NCBI GenBank assembly: GCA_964545285.1
Contig: CAZJEW010000009.1
Coordinates: 1-40,504, forward strand
Origin: CAG-1000 sp964545285
GTDB lineage: Bacteria; Bacillota_I; Bacilli_A; RF39; UBA660
Reading direction: 5' to 3'
Length of the DNA stretch: 40,504 bases
The position numbers and the translations under genes are program-made. Each line of letters opens with the position of its first letter. The first letter of the stretch is position 1. Below are positions 9,122-17,758 of the stretch, in pieces. Below the pieces are notes generated by a model. The model saw nothing but the letters and a program-made list of their open reading frames with translations, ran no database searches and had not been told where the DNA came from.

Positions 9122-10568
9122 AATATCTATATGGACAATTTTATCAGGTATAGTTATTATTTGTTTAGTAATGTATCTTACTATATCTTTTAGTGTTACT
9201 TCAAAAACAGTAAACAAATATTATCAAGTATATATGAGCGGTCAAAAAATAGGAATAATAAATTCTAAGGATGCCTTATATGAAATGATAGATGATGAAC
9301 AAGCTGACATTAAAAAAAAGTATGGTGTAGAGAAAATATATCCACCATCAGGATTAGAAATACAAGAAATAAATACATATAAAACAAATCTTATTTCCAT
9401 TGATAAAGTTTATGAAGAAATTAAAGATATGGATCCTTTTACTATTGAAGGATATCAAGTAATCGTTAAAAATTCTGATAATGAAATAGAAAAAAGTTTT
9501 TATATATTAAATAAAGAAGATTTAGATATTGCATTAAAGAACACAGTTGAAGCATTTGTTGATAAAAATGATTATGAACATTATTTAGATGGAACTCAGG
9601 AAAAAGTATCTGATGAAGGTACTGAAATAACTGATATATATTTTGATCAAACTGTTGCACTTAAAAAGACTTATATATCTACAGAAGAAGATATTATTAC
9701 AAATTCTGAAGAATTATCTATGTTTTTCTTATTTGGGACTTTAGATTTAGATAATAAATATGTTGTTAATGCATCAGATACTATAGAGACTATTGCATAT
9801 AATAATAAATTAGGGGTATCGGATTTTCTAATAGCTAATCCTGATATAGTTGGAGCAAACGCATTGCTTGCTGTTGGGCAAGAAGTTACTGTTGCACCTA
9901 TAGATCCTGTTGCTGATATAGTTGTAGAGTCATTTGATACAATTACTCAAGAAATAAGGTATGAAACTAAAATTGAATATGATAAAACTTTAAGTGCTTC
10001 TCAAATGTATGTTAAACAAGAAGGGTCTAACGGAAGTAGTAAAGTTACATATGCTACAAAATATATGGATGGAGTTATTTTACAAACCGCTATGGTTAGT
10101 GAAGAAGTAATTAAACAAGCTGTTGATAAAATAGTAGTATATGGTGGTTATAATATTACTTATATTGGAAATTCTACTTATTGGGCATGGCCAACAAGTC
10201 AACCGTTTAGAATTTCTTCGTATTTCGGATATAGAATCCACCCTGTATATGGTTATGCAAAATATCATTCGGGTGTAGATATTACAGGAACATCTTCTAA
10301 TAACATTTATTCAATTCAGAGTGGTACTGTTATCCATTCCGGATGGAGTAGTGGAGGAGCTGGTATTAATGTTCAAATTGACCATGGGAATGGATATGTA
10401 TCAGTATATATGCATTTGAGCGAAAATATTGTTTCAGTTGGATCACATGTTGAAAAGGGAGAATTAATAGGAATAATGGGATGCACTGGAACTTGTACAG
10501 GTAAACATCTACACTTCCAAATTGAAAAAAATGGTTCTACTATTGATCCTTTCGAGTTATATCAATGA
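9111..10568 (+). CDS. LysM-G5-M23 peptidoglycan endopeptidase
   Basis: Probable zinc metallo-endopeptidase that cuts peptidoglycan cross-links outside the membrane. Features in order: an N-terminal signal/anchor helix (about 9-30), a poorly conserved region, a LysM repeat (VVNASDTIETIAYNNKLG, near 215-260), a G5 domain (about 265-345, with ITQEIRYETKIEYD), and a C-terminal M23 domain with zinc ligands in YHSGVDI and KHLHFQI. ATGs at 9090, 9102, 9105 and 9111 are in frame; AGTGAG at 9095-9100 makes 9105 or 9111 most likely. It overlaps the dnaB stop and its own stop overlaps the rlmH start (ATGA), so the genes are translationally coupled. Confidence 0.92.
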   Translation: MKNKISIWTILSGIVIICLVMYLTISFSVTSKTVNKYYQVYMSGQKIGIINSKDALYEMIDDEQADIKKKYGVEKIYPPSGLEIQEINTYKTNLISIDKVYEEIKDMDPFTIEGYQVIVKNSDNEIEKSFYILNKEDLDIALKNTVEAFVDKNDYEHYLDGTQEKVSDEGTEITDIYFDQTVALKKTYISTEEDIITNSEELSMFFLFGTLDLDNKYVVNASDTIETIAYNNKLGVSDFLIANPDIVGANALLAVGQEVTVAPIDPVADIVVESFDTITQEIRYETKIEYDKTLSASQMYVKQEGSNGSSKVTYATKYMDGVILQTAMVSEEVIKQAVDKIVVYGGYNITYIGNSTYWAWPTSQPFRISSYFGYRIHPVYGYAKYHSGVDITGTSSNNIYSIQSGTVIHSGWSSGGAGINVQIDHGNGYVSVYMHLSENIVSVGSHVEKGELIGIMGCTGTCTGKHLHFQIEKNGSTIDPFELYQ

Positions 10569-11002
10569 TAAAAATAATATGCATTGGAAAACTAAAAGAA
10601 AGATACTTAATAGAACTAGTAAATGATTATAAAAATAGAATTAATAAATATTACAAATTAGAGGTAATTGAATTAAAAGATTCTAATATAATAAATGAAG
10701 GAAAAGAAATAGAAAAGTATTTAAATAATAATGATTATATTATTTCTCTTGACATAAATGGTAAAAAATATAATTCAACTGAATTTAAAGATAAAATTGT
10801 GTCTCTATTTAATAGTTCAATAAGTAATATTACATTTGTAATAGGTGGTTCTGATGGAATAGATAAAAATATTAAAGAAAAAAGTAACGAATTAATATCT
10901 TTTTCAAACATGACATTTCCTCATGGACTATTTAGAGGCATTCTTCTTGAACAAATATATAGAAGTTTTAAAATAATAAATAATGAAAGTTATCATAAAT
11001 GA
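10565..11002 (+). CDS. rlmH: 23S rRNA (pseudouridine1915-N3)-methyltransferase RlmH
   Basis: SPOUT-class enzyme that methylates pseudouridine 1915 in helix 69 of 23S rRNA, using S-adenosylmethionine. The family signatures are complete: start MIKIICIGKLKERYL, the SAM-binding FVIGGSDGI, and the knot segment MTFPHGLFRGILLEQIYRSF ending in NNESYHK. The length is slightly below the usual 155-159 aa. The ATG overlaps the stop of the upstream peptidase gene by four bases. A terminator overlaps its 3' end. Confidence 0.95.
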   Translation: MIKIICIGKLKERYLIELVNDYKNRINKYYKLEVIELKDSNIINEGKEIEKYLNNNDYIISLDINGKKYNSTEFKDKIVSLFNSSISNITFVIGGSDGIDKNIKEKSNELISFSNMTFPHGLFRGILLEQIYRSFKIINNESYHK

Positions 11003-11011
11003 TAACTTTTT
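10986..11011 (+). terminator. Intrinsic terminator overlapping the rlmH stop codon
   Basis: A perfect 10-bp stem AAAGTTATCA/TGATAACTTT with loop TAAA (10986-11009) is followed by further T residues. It closes the rplI-dnaB-M23-rlmH operon, only about 15 bases before the next gene's ATG. Confidence 0.75.
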
Positions 11012-11025
11012 AAATTATATTTAAT

Positions 11026-12210
11026 ATGTGGATTATATTAATAACAATATTAATTATTTTATCTTTTATAGTTGCTTTTAAGATTAATTTTAAGTGTTTT
11101 AAATTAAACAAAATATTAAAAAGTATTAAATATAACAAGAGATCATTATTTATGTCATTGGGCACTAAAATAGGTGTAGGGTCAATAATAGGAACTACAT
11201 CATCTATTATAATCGGAGGATACATAAGTGTATTATGGATGTATGTATTCTCTATATTAACAAGTTCATTAATATATTATGAAGCATACCTAGGTAAAAA
11301 ATATAAAGATAATATAAATAATACAAGTGGATTATTTTATGTAATTAAAAATAGATTGAATAATAAAATATTATCATACATATCAATTATTATTCTTATA
11401 ATCTTATATTCATTTTTATTTCAGATGATTCAATCAAACACAATTTCTAATATATTAAAAATCAATTACAATATTAATAATTTTTTAATAACTTTGTCAT
11501 TTATATTAATATTAATAGTAACTATTAGGTGTAGCATAAATGATATTATTGATATAATGAATGAAATTGTTCCTTTTATGTGTTTGTTATTTATATTATT
11601 AAGCTTATATGCAATTATAAGCAATACTGAAACTTTAATAAATAATATTAGAACGATTGATATTTTTAATACTAAATCAATACTTACAGGATTAATAATT
11701 GGAATAAAAAGAAGTATATTTATGAATGAAACACTTATTGGAACAACATCTATATCATCTGGAATAGATAATAATAGTATTGAAAATGCTGCTAATATAC
11801 AAGTGCTTGGCTCTTATTTTATATCGTTTGTTATTACTACTCTTTTAACTTTATTATTAATAATATATAATTCTAATGATATAGCTAATTATAATGAGTT
11901 AATATCTAATGTATTTTTATATCTAACCGGAAATATTGGATTATTTATATTAATAGTTTCTATTGTTTTATTTGGAATAACTACAATTTTAAGTGGTTAT
12001 TATATTGGATTAACTAATATTCAGAATATAATTAAATGTAAATATAATAAAACAATATTTGATATTATATTTACATCATCTATACTATTTAGTATTTACA
12101 TTAATAATGATAATATATGGAAATATTTAGATATTTTAATGTTTATTATGATTTTAATAAATAGTTATAGTATAATTAAAGTATTAGGAAGTGATAAGAT
12201 TGATAGGTAA
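11026..12210 (+). CDS. AGCS-like alanine/glycine:cation symporter family protein (divergent)
   Basis: Polytopic membrane protein, probably a sodium- or proton-coupled amino acid importer of the AGCS (AlsT/DagA) family. Alignable landmarks are LGTKIGVGSIIGTTSSIIIG followed by WMYVFSI and YYEAYLGKKY (family: GTGNIAGV...WMW...YAEA), and IKRSIFMNETLIGTTSI followed by ANIQVLGSYF (family: F.RG.FSNEAG.GTAP...Q..V.G.F). At 394 aa it is shorter than typical members (450 or more) and very Ile/Asn-rich. No Shine-Dalgarno precedes ATG 11026, which lies just behind the rlmH terminator, so the start is uncertain. It overlaps the ung start. Confidence 0.72.
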   Translation: MWIILITILIILSFIVAFKINFKCFKLNKILKSIKYNKRSLFMSLGTKIGVGSIIGTTSSIIIGGYISVLWMYVFSILTSSLIYYEAYLGKKYKDNINNTSGLFYVIKNRLNNKILSYISIIILIILYSFLFQMIQSNTISNILKINYNINNFLITLSFILILIVTIRCSINDIIDIMNEIVPFMCLLFILLSLYAIISNTETLINNIRTIDIFNTKSILTGLIIGIKRSIFMNETLIGTTSISSGIDNNSIENAANIQVLGSYFISFVITTLLTLLLIIYNSNDIANYNELISNVFLYLTGNIGLFILIVSIVLFGITTILSGYYIGLTNIQNIIKCKYNKTIFDIIFTSSILFSIYINNDNIWKYLDILMFIMILINSYSIIKVLGSDKIDR

Positions 12211-12862
12211 TGATTGGGATGATAAATTAAATAATATATTTAATAGCGTAGGCTATAATACATTTATTAATAAAATAAAAAACGAATATAATAACTTTAC
12301 ATGCTATCCTAAATATGAAAATATATATAATGCTTTGAAGTTGACACCATATAGCAATGTAAAGGTAGTTATATTAGGTCAAGATCCATATCATGAAGAA
12401 GGACAAGCTCATGGACTTTCATTTAGTGTTCAAAAAGGAATAAAATGTCCTCCTAGTTTAATAAATATTTATAAAGAATTAAAAGATGATTTAGGAATAG
12501 ATAATAAAGACATAGGAGATTTAACTCCTTGGGCAGAGGAAGGAGTTCTTCTTTTAAATAGTGTATTAACAGTTAGAAAGAGTGAAGCTGCTTCTCATAA
12601 AGACTTTGGTTGGGAATTATTAACAGACCATATTATTAAATTATTAAATCAAAAAGAAACACCAGTAGTATTCATATTATGGGGTAACTTTGCAAAAAGT
12701 AAAAAGAAATATATAACAAATAAAAAACACTTAATAATTGAAAGTGCTCATCCAAGTCCATTATCAGCATACAATGGTTTCTTTGGAAGTAAGCCATTTT
12801 CAAAAACAAATAAATTCTTAAAAGAAAACAATATAAAAGAAGTGAATTTCTCACTTCTTTAA
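12200..12862 (+). CDS. ung: Uracil-DNA glycosylase (family 1)
   Basis: Removes uracil from DNA in base-excision repair. The catalytic water-activating motif GQDPYHEEGQAHGLSFSV and the C-terminal HPSPLSAYNGFFGSKPFS motif are both intact, as is the beta-strand VVFILWGNFAK. The length (220 aa) is normal. GTG 12191 and TTG 12200 are both in frame; AGGAAG abuts the GTG but is eight bases from the TTG, so TTG 12200 is preferred, giving MIGNDWDDKL. It overlaps the 3' end of the transporter gene and converges with the lemA-like gene, their stop codons sharing bases. Confidence 0.95.
   Translation: MIGNDWDDKLNNIFNSVGYNTFINKIKNEYNNFTCYPKYENIYNALKLTPYSNVKVVILGQDPYHEEGQAHGLSFSVQKGIKCPPSLINIYKELKDDLGIDNKDIGDLTPWAEEGVLLLNSVLTVRKSEAASHKDFGWELLTDHIIKLLNQKETPVVFILWGNFAKSKKKYITNKKHLIIESAHPSPLSAYNGFFGSKPFSKTNKFLKENNIKEVNFSLL
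12836..12860. terminator. Bidirectional terminator inside the ung/lemA 3' overlap
   Basis: A perfect 10-bp stem (AAAGAAGTGA with TCACTTCTTT-type partner, loop ATTTC) lies within the last codons of ung. Read on the minus strand it runs into TTTTATATTG. It therefore serves both convergent genes while being coding for ung. Confidence 0.65.
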
Positions 12863-13398
12863 TTCTCTTCCTCAATCTCTTGTCCTTCAAACAAAAGTTT
12901 TAATCTATATTTTTTTATTTTAGAAATTACATTATATGGAAATCTTTTAATAAGATTATTATATTGCATAGTATATTTATTATAATATGTTCTAAGTGAA
13001 ATAATATGCAAATCATTATCATTATAATTAGATAATGTATCTCTTAAAGATTTAAATCTTTTTGAATTTGGATTATCATCTTTAATATCAATTATTTCTT
13101 TATAGCACTTATTTAATAGGTTTTCATTTTTTGGTAATCCAATAGTATCTTCATTTAATCTTTTGAAATCATTAAATGTTTTACTATCAATTTTAAGCTT
13201 TTCTTCAACAATATTTATTAGTTTAATAACTATATCATATTTTTCTTTCATTTTATTATAATAAGTTTCTTCTGAACTATTTATTTTATCTAGTATTTCT
13301 TTAATGATATTATTGTAATATCTAAATAATATAATTAATAAAACTATAAAGAAAACTATAATACTGATAATTAATATAATAATATTTAGTTTATTCAT
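12859..13398 (-). CDS. LemA family protein
   Basis: Membrane-anchored helical protein of the LemA family; function unknown, typically one N-terminal transmembrane helix with a helical domain. Here a hydrophobic helix occupies about residues 4-26, followed by coiled-coil-like helices, and the family's C-terminal signature is clear: a RFKSLRDTLSNYNDNDLHIISLR-type helix (split here) with YYNKYTMQYNNLIKRFPYN. The length of 179 aa is typical. AAAGGAGA precedes ATG 13398. It lies downstream of gerQ on the same strand but is separated by a terminator, and a TATAAT about 25 bases before the ATG suggests its own promoter. Confidence 0.82.
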   Translation of the reverse strand: MNKLNIIILIISIIVFFIVLLIILFRYYNNIIKEILDKINSSEETYYNKMKEKYDIVIKLINIVEEKLKIDSKTFNDFKRLNEDTIGLPKNENLLNKCYKEIIDIKDDNPNSKRFKSLRDTLSNYNDNDLHIISLRTYYNKYTMQYNNLIKRFPYNVISKIKKYRLKLLFEGQEIEEEN

Positions 13399-13446
13399 TT
13401 TATGTCTCCTTTATGTATTATATCAAATATAGTAAACATTTTAAAG

Positions 13447-13473
13447 AAAAATTACTTTGCATAAGTAATTTTT
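13447..13473 (-). terminator. Intrinsic terminator after gerQ
   Basis: On the minus strand an 11-bp stem (AAAAATTACTT paired with AAGTAATTTTT, loop ATGCA) overlaps the gerQ stop codon and ends in T residues. Confidence 0.7.
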
Positions 13474-13778
13474 TCATCAAATTCTACATAATCTAAATAA
13501 ATCATTAATATTAAATAACTATTATTAGAATCCGGATCATTAATAATTAAATTGTCTCTTCCGGCATGTTCAATCGTTCCAACAAATATTTTATCTTTCC
13601 ATTCAACTGAATCAGGAAAAGAAACGAATGCTCTTACTCTTTTACCTATATTATTTCTTAAAATATTTTCAATATAACTTTGTTCCATAGGATATTTTTG
13701 AATTACTGTAGGTAATACTTCGTTTTGTCTTTCAAGTTCATTGATAAAAACTGGTGTTTGATAATAACTTCCATTCAT
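13452..13778 (-). CDS. gerQ: Spore coat protein GerQ
   Basis: Homologue of the B. subtilis inner spore-coat protein GerQ, which is needed to localise the cortex-lytic enzyme CwlJ during germination. The conserved core is present: SYIENILRNNIGKRVRAFVSF, then WKDKIFVGTIEHAGRDNLII, then YLILMIYLDYVEFDEKI. At 108 aa it lacks most of the Gln/Gly/Tyr-rich N-terminal extension of the Bacillus protein. AGGAGTGA lies four bases before the ATG. Upstream on the minus strand, CAC followed after 16 bases by CATTTAATA resembles a sigma-K promoter (AC-N16-CATANNNTA), which would fit mother-cell expression; this is weak evidence. It is divergent from pduL. Confidence 0.88.
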   Translation of the reverse strand: MNGSYYQTPVFINELERQNEVLPTVIQKYPMEQSYIENILRNNIGKRVRAFVSFPDSVEWKDKIFVGTIEHAGRDNLIINDPDSNNSYLILMIYLDYVEFDEKITYAK

Positions 13779-13818
13779 ATAATCACTCCTATTAATATTA
13801 AATGAAAATACATAATAA

Positions 13819-13847
13819 TTGTGAAAAAATATCTGTCATGATATAAT
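13819..13847 (+). promoter_or_regulatory. Promoter for the pduL-ABC exporter operon
   Basis: TTGTGA (13819-13824) and TATAAT (13842-13847) with a 17-base spacer lie 32 bases before the pduL ATG. Confidence 0.55.
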
Positions 13848-13878
13848 TAATATAAGAATTAAATTATTAGGAGGATGT

Positions 13879-14463
13879 ATGAAAATACCAGTAGGATTAT
13901 CAAATCATCATGTTCATGTTACTCGTGAAGTAGGTGAATTGTTGTTTGGAAAAGGATATGAATTAACTTGTAAAAGAGAACTTAAACAAATAGGTGAATT
14001 TGCATGCGAAGAAGTAGTAGATATAGAAATAAACGGAAATAGATTGGAACATATAAGACTTATTGGTCCTTATAGAAAATATACACAAGTAGAATTATTA
14101 AAAAAAGATTGTGATAATTTAGGTGTAAAAGAGGTTAGAAGTGATAGTGGAAAATTAGAAGGAACAATACCGTTTAAACTATTTGGACCTAAATCTACAT
14201 ATGAAGCTAAAGAAGGTGCTTTTATTGCTAATAATCACATACATTTAAGTGAAAAAGAATTAAAAGAATCAGGTTATAATAAAGGGGATTTTGTTCGGGT
14301 TGCCACAAAAGAAGGTAAAGTAATAAATGATATTTATATTAAGTCTGATCCAACATGTAGTATAGAATTTCATATTAATAAAGACGAGGGAGAGGCTTTA
14401 GGTCTTACTTTAGGAGATGAAATTACTATTATAGGTAAGGAAGTTAAAGATGTTAAGTGTTAA
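13879..14463 (+). CDS. pduL: PduL-type phosphate acyltransferase (phosphotransacylase)
   Basis: Interconverts acyl-CoA plus phosphate with acyl phosphate plus CoA. PduL enzymes act on propanoyl- or acetyl-CoA and can replace Pta. The two zinc-binding His-rich repeats are visible (GLSNHHVHVT near the N-terminus and ANNHIHLSEKEL about residues 118-129), with the KLFGPKST and KDEGEALGL segments of the family. At 194 aa the length is usual and there is no microcompartment-targeting extension. No microcompartment shell or propanediol genes are nearby, so a role as the acetyl-CoA phosphotransacetylase of fermentation is more likely. AGGAGG precedes the ATG; the 3' end overlaps the ABC ATPase gene by 14 bases. 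Confidence 0.88.
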   Translation: MKIPVGLSNHHVHVTREVGELLFGKGYELTCKRELKQIGEFACEEVVDIEINGNRLEHIRLIGPYRKYTQVELLKKDCDNLGVKEVRSDSGKLEGTIPFKLFGPKSTYEAKEGAFIANNHIHLSEKELKESGYNKGDFVRVATKEGKVINDIYIKSDPTCSIEFHINKDEGEALGLTLGDEITIIGKEVKDVKC

Positions 14464-15349
14464 AAATGTTACAAAATATTATGGTGACTTTTTAGCAGTA
14501 GATAATCTTTCTTTTGATATACGCGAAGGAGAAATATTTGGGCTTTTAGGAGTAAATGGAGCTGGTAAAACAACAACATTTAGAATGATTATGGGTTTAC
14601 TTGATAAAAGTAATGGTGAAATAACACTAAATGGTAAAAAAATTGATTATTCAGTTACCGATAAAATAGGTTTTTTAACTGAAGAAAGAAGCTTATTATT
14701 ATCAAAAACAGTATTTGAACAAGCTATTTTTTATGGTTCGTTAAAAGGTATGAATAAAGATAAAATAGAAAAAGAATTAGATAAATATTTAAATGAATTA
14801 AAAATAACAGAATATAAAAATAAGAAGATTAAAGAATTATCAAAAGGAAATCAACAAAAAATACAATTTATTATGAGTATTTTACATCATCCAAAATTAT
14901 TAATATTAGATGAACCATTTAGTGGACTAGATCCAATAAATGTCGAAATGTTCAAAAAAATAATACTTAGATTAAAAGAAGATAACACAATAATAATATT
15001 TTCATCTCACATGATGGAACATATTGAATATTTTTGTGATTCATTAATTATTTTAGTAAAAGGACATTCAGTAATAGAAGGAAAATTATCAAAAATTAAA
15101 AGTGATTTTAGAAAAAAGAACATTAAAGTTATAGGCAATATTAATGTTGATAAATTAAATAAAATAGAAGGCGTAGATTCAATAGAAAAAACTCCTAACG
15201 AATATATTATTAAAATAAGTGAAGATAAATATATAGAAAGTGTATTTAAAGAAATTTCGAAGTGTAAAAATATTACTAAATTTGTTGTAGAAGAACCTTC
15301 ATTAAATGAAATATTTATAAGTAAAGTAGGTGAATCATATGAAAAGTAA
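14450..15349 (+). CDS. ABC exporter ATP-binding subunit (NatA-like)
   Basis: ATPase of an ABC-2-type exporter, paired with the permease that follows. Walker A GVNGAGKTT (about residues 35-43), the signature LSKGNQQKIQFIMSIL (about 134-149), Walker B LLILDEPFSGLDP and the switch histidine in SSHMMEHIEYF are intact. The C-terminal DUF4162-like extension (about 215-299) is typical of NatA/YhaQ-type ATPases. The substrate cannot be told from sequence; NatAB exports sodium, YhaQP-type relatives other compounds. AAGGAAG precedes ATG 14450. It overlaps both pduL and the permease gene, indicating coupled translation. Confidence 0.92.
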   Translation: MLSVKNVTKYYGDFLAVDNLSFDIREGEIFGLLGVNGAGKTTTFRMIMGLLDKSNGEITLNGKKIDYSVTDKIGFLTEERSLLLSKTVFEQAIFYGSLKGMNKDKIEKELDKYLNELKITEYKNKKIKELSKGNQQKIQFIMSILHHPKLLILDEPFSGLDPINVEMFKKIILRLKEDNTIIIFSSHMMEHIEYFCDSLIILVKGHSVIEGKLSKIKSDFRKKNIKVIGNINVDKLNKIEGVDSIEKTPNEYIIKISEDKYIESVFKEISKCKNITKFVVEEPSLNEIFISKVGESYEK

Positions 15350-16667
15350 GTTTGTCTTTTTATTTAAAGAAAGCATTAAAAAGAAAGTGTGTACTAAATG
15401 GTTTGCTATTGTCAATATATTATTATTAATACTAATACCTTGTTTAATTAATATTGATTCAATTATAAAATTCTTTGGAGGGGATTTTGAAGATATTATT
15501 AATATTAAAGTTGTTGATAAATATGGAATATATGATGATTTTAACAATGAAATTAATAATAGTTATACTTCATTATTAGAAAGTTATAATATCACAATTT
15601 CTAATTCATCAGAAGATATTAACAAAGTTAAAGAAGAAATTAAAAATGAAAAAAGTGATGAATTAGTTGTTTATGTAAAACAATCTGAAAACTTATTTGA
15701 CGTTGAGATAATATCTTATGATTATATTGATACTGTTTTATATCAGGATATTGTAAATGCATTAAATACAATAAAAGAGTCTAAATATCTTGAAATTAAT
15801 GGAATTGATAATAAATTATTAATTGAATCTAGAATACAAGTTGAAGTTACTAGAACACTTTTAAATGAAGATTTGGATGAAGATGCTGAGTTGATGAGTG
15901 TAATTGGAGGAATAATTGTTATACTATTTATTATTCCATTCTTCTTTTTAATAATTATTATTGTTCAAATGATAGGTGCTGAAATAAATGAAGAAAAATC
16001 ATCAAAAAGTATGGAGATTATTATTTCTAGTGTTAGTCCAGAAGTACATTTTATGTCTAAATTAGCATCTGCGAATGTATTTGCAATATTTCAAGGATTA
16101 TTGTTAATAGTTTATGCATTTATTGGTTCTATAATAAGAGTTATTGTATCTTCACCAATAAATATATCATCTGAAATAGTATCCACTGAATTAAATGGTA
16201 GTATTAATAGTTATATATCAGCTTTTATTAATAGCGGAATAATAAATACTATTACAAGTGGAATTCCTTTATTTATAATTATAATGCTATTAAGTTTTTT
16301 AGCATATTCATTGCTTATTGGAATACTTGCTAGTATGACTACAAATATGGAAGACTATCAACAATTACAAACACCAGTTATGTTGTTTTTAGTAGTTGGT
16401 TATTATTTAGCAATAATATCAACAGTGTATAATGGAGCAACATTTATTAATGTAGCATCTTATATACCATTTATTTCTGGTATTTTGGCACCAGTACTTT
16501 ATACATTAGGAGAAATTACTATAACGGATTTAATAATTGATATAATATTATTAATAATAACAAATTATTTATTATACAAATATGGAATGAAAGTCTATAA
16601 AGTTGGAATATTAAATTATTCATCAAACAAATTATGGAAGAAAGTATTTAAATCATTAAAAGATTAA
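15339..16667 (+). CDS. ABC-2 family exporter permease (NatB-like)
   Basis: Membrane subunit of the exporter encoded with the preceding ATPase. One helix lies near residues 18-38, then a large extracytoplasmic loop (about 40-180), then five or six helices in the C-terminal half. The segment GAEINEEKSSKSMEIIISSV followed by PEVHFMSKLASANV matches the ABC-2 conserved 'EEK..R..E.L.......LL.GK' motif. I use ATG 15339 because AGGTGAA lies correctly before it, rather than GTG 15330 inside that sequence. It overlaps the ATPase gene by 11 bases. Confidence 0.88.
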   Translation: MKSKFVFLFKESIKKKVCTKWFAIVNILLLILIPCLINIDSIIKFFGGDFEDIINIKVVDKYGIYDDFNNEINNSYTSLLESYNITISNSSEDINKVKEEIKNEKSDELVVYVKQSENLFDVEIISYDYIDTVLYQDIVNALNTIKESKYLEINGIDNKLLIESRIQVEVTRTLLNEDLDEDAELMSVIGGIIVILFIIPFFFLIIIIVQMIGAEINEEKSSKSMEIIISSVSPEVHFMSKLASANVFAIFQGLLLIVYAFIGSIIRVIVSSPINISSEIVSTELNGSINSYISAFINSGIINTITSGIPLFIIIMLLSFLAYSLLIGILASMTTNMEDYQQLQTPVMLFLVVGYYLAIISTVYNGATFINVASYIPFISGILAPVLYTLGEITITDLIIDIILLIITNYLLYKYGMKVYKVGILNYSSNKLWKKVFKSLKD

Positions 16668-16696
16668 TAATTAATAAAATTATTATTGGAGATATT

Positions 16697-17080
16697 ATGA
16701 ATAAAGAAGAAATATTAAAAAGATTAGGAAAATTAAATTATGATAAAAAAGAATATATTGTTATTTCTGGTGCTTCAATGGTAGTACAAGGAGTTAAAAA
16801 AGATACTAATGATATAGATATTTCAGTGTCGGATCAATTAAATTCTACACTTGAATTAAGTGATTGTAAATTTCATTTAACTCCAAGCGGAAAAGTCTAT
16901 GAAATGGATTGTATTGAATTGTTTAGAGCTTTTTATGAAGACACTAAATATAAAGTTATAGAAAGTTATAGATTTGCAACATTAGAAAGCATTTTAGATT
17001 TAAAAATGAGACTAAATAGAGAAAAAGATAAAAAAGATATTATGATTTTAAGAAAACTTTTAGATAAAGGTTTTAATTAA
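16697..17080 (+). CDS. Small nucleotidyltransferase-fold protein
   Basis: Probably a member of the nucleotidyltransferase superfamily (DUF6036/AbiEii-like small domain). The motif ISGASMVVQGVKKDTNDIDI contains the G-A-S and D-x-D elements (DID, about residues 39-41) typical of this fold, and a third acidic residue may be in YEMDCIEL. At 127 aa there is room for only the core domain. No antitoxin-like or HEPN partner lies beside it, so a toxin-antitoxin role is unsupported. TTGGAG precedes the ATG. It follows the exporter genes with a 29-base gap. Confidence 0.65.
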   Translation: MNKEEILKRLGKLNYDKKEYIVISGASMVVQGVKKDTNDIDISVSDQLNSTLELSDCKFHLTPSGKVYEMDCIELFRAFYEDTKYKVIESYRFATLESILDLKMRLNREKDKKDIMILRKLLDKGFN

Positions 17081-17158
17081 AAATATATATAGATATTAAA
17101 ATATATATTAAATAGTGTGAAAATAGATAATATTACATATAATTATTTAGGTGAATAT

Positions 17159-17710
17159 ATGAATATTATTGAACTAATACTATTAAGTATTGGATTGTCA
17201 ATGGATGCTTTTGCAGTTGCTCTTTGTAAAGGAATAACTATTAAAAATATTAATAATAAAGATTCAATTAAAATAGGTCTTTATTTTGGAATATTTCAGG
17301 CCTTGATGCCACTTATAGGCTATTTTATTGGAATGTTTTTTCATTCTATATTAAATAATATTGATCATTATATTGCTTTTATATTACTTAGTATAATCGG
17401 AATAAAAATGATTAAAGATTCTTTTAGTGAAATTAAAGAAAATAATAATCTTGATTTTATTAATATGTTGATTCTTTCTATAGCAACTAGTATAGATGCA
17501 TTTTCTGCTGGTATTACATTATCTATCTTAGATGTAAATATTTATTATTCTATTTCTTTTATAGGAATTATTACATTTATACTATCATTTATAGGAACAA
17601 AGATTGGATCTTATTTTGGAAATAAATATAAGAATATTTCTGAAAGATTTGGTGGTATAATATTGATATCTTTAGGAACTAAAATATTACTTTCTCATAT
17701 ATTTGGATAG
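17159..17710 (+). CDS. mntP: Manganese efflux pump MntP
   Basis: Six-helix membrane exporter of Mn2+ (formerly YebN). The two inverted-repeat halves carry the diagnostic acidic motifs GLSMDAFAVALCKG (helix 1) and SIATSIDAFSAGITL (helix 4). At 183 aa from ATG 17159 the length is normal. An upstream in-frame ATG at 17117 would add 14 polar residues, but AGGTGAA lies just before ATG 17159. There is no room for a yybP-ykoY Mn riboswitch upstream, so regulation by that RNA is not seen here. Confidence 0.93.
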   Translation: MNIIELILLSIGLSMDAFAVALCKGITIKNINNKDSIKIGLYFGIFQALMPLIGYFIGMFFHSILNNIDHYIAFILLSIIGIKMIKDSFSEIKENNNLDFINMLILSIATSIDAFSAGITLSILDVNIYYSISFIGIITFILSFIGTKIGSYFGNKYKNISERFGGIILISLGTKILLSHIFG

Positions 17711-17731
17711 ATTAATATTTTATGTTATAAT
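17703..17731 (+). promoter_or_regulatory. Promoter for trpS
   Basis: TTGGAT (17703-17708), a 17-base spacer and TATAAT (17726-17731) lie just upstream of trpS. The -35 element overlaps the last mntP codons. The short leader leaves no room for a T-box. Confidence 0.6.
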
Positions 17732-17758
17732 TAGTATCATTGAAATGGAGTGGATTAT

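Noticed and set aside
16697..17080. Toxin-antitoxin (MNT/HEPN or AbiE) system
   Set aside because: Only the nucleotidyltransferase-like protein is present; neighbours are an exporter permease and mntP.
17095..17158. yybP-ykoY manganese riboswitch before mntP
   Set aside because: The intergenic space is too short and lacks the conserved loops.
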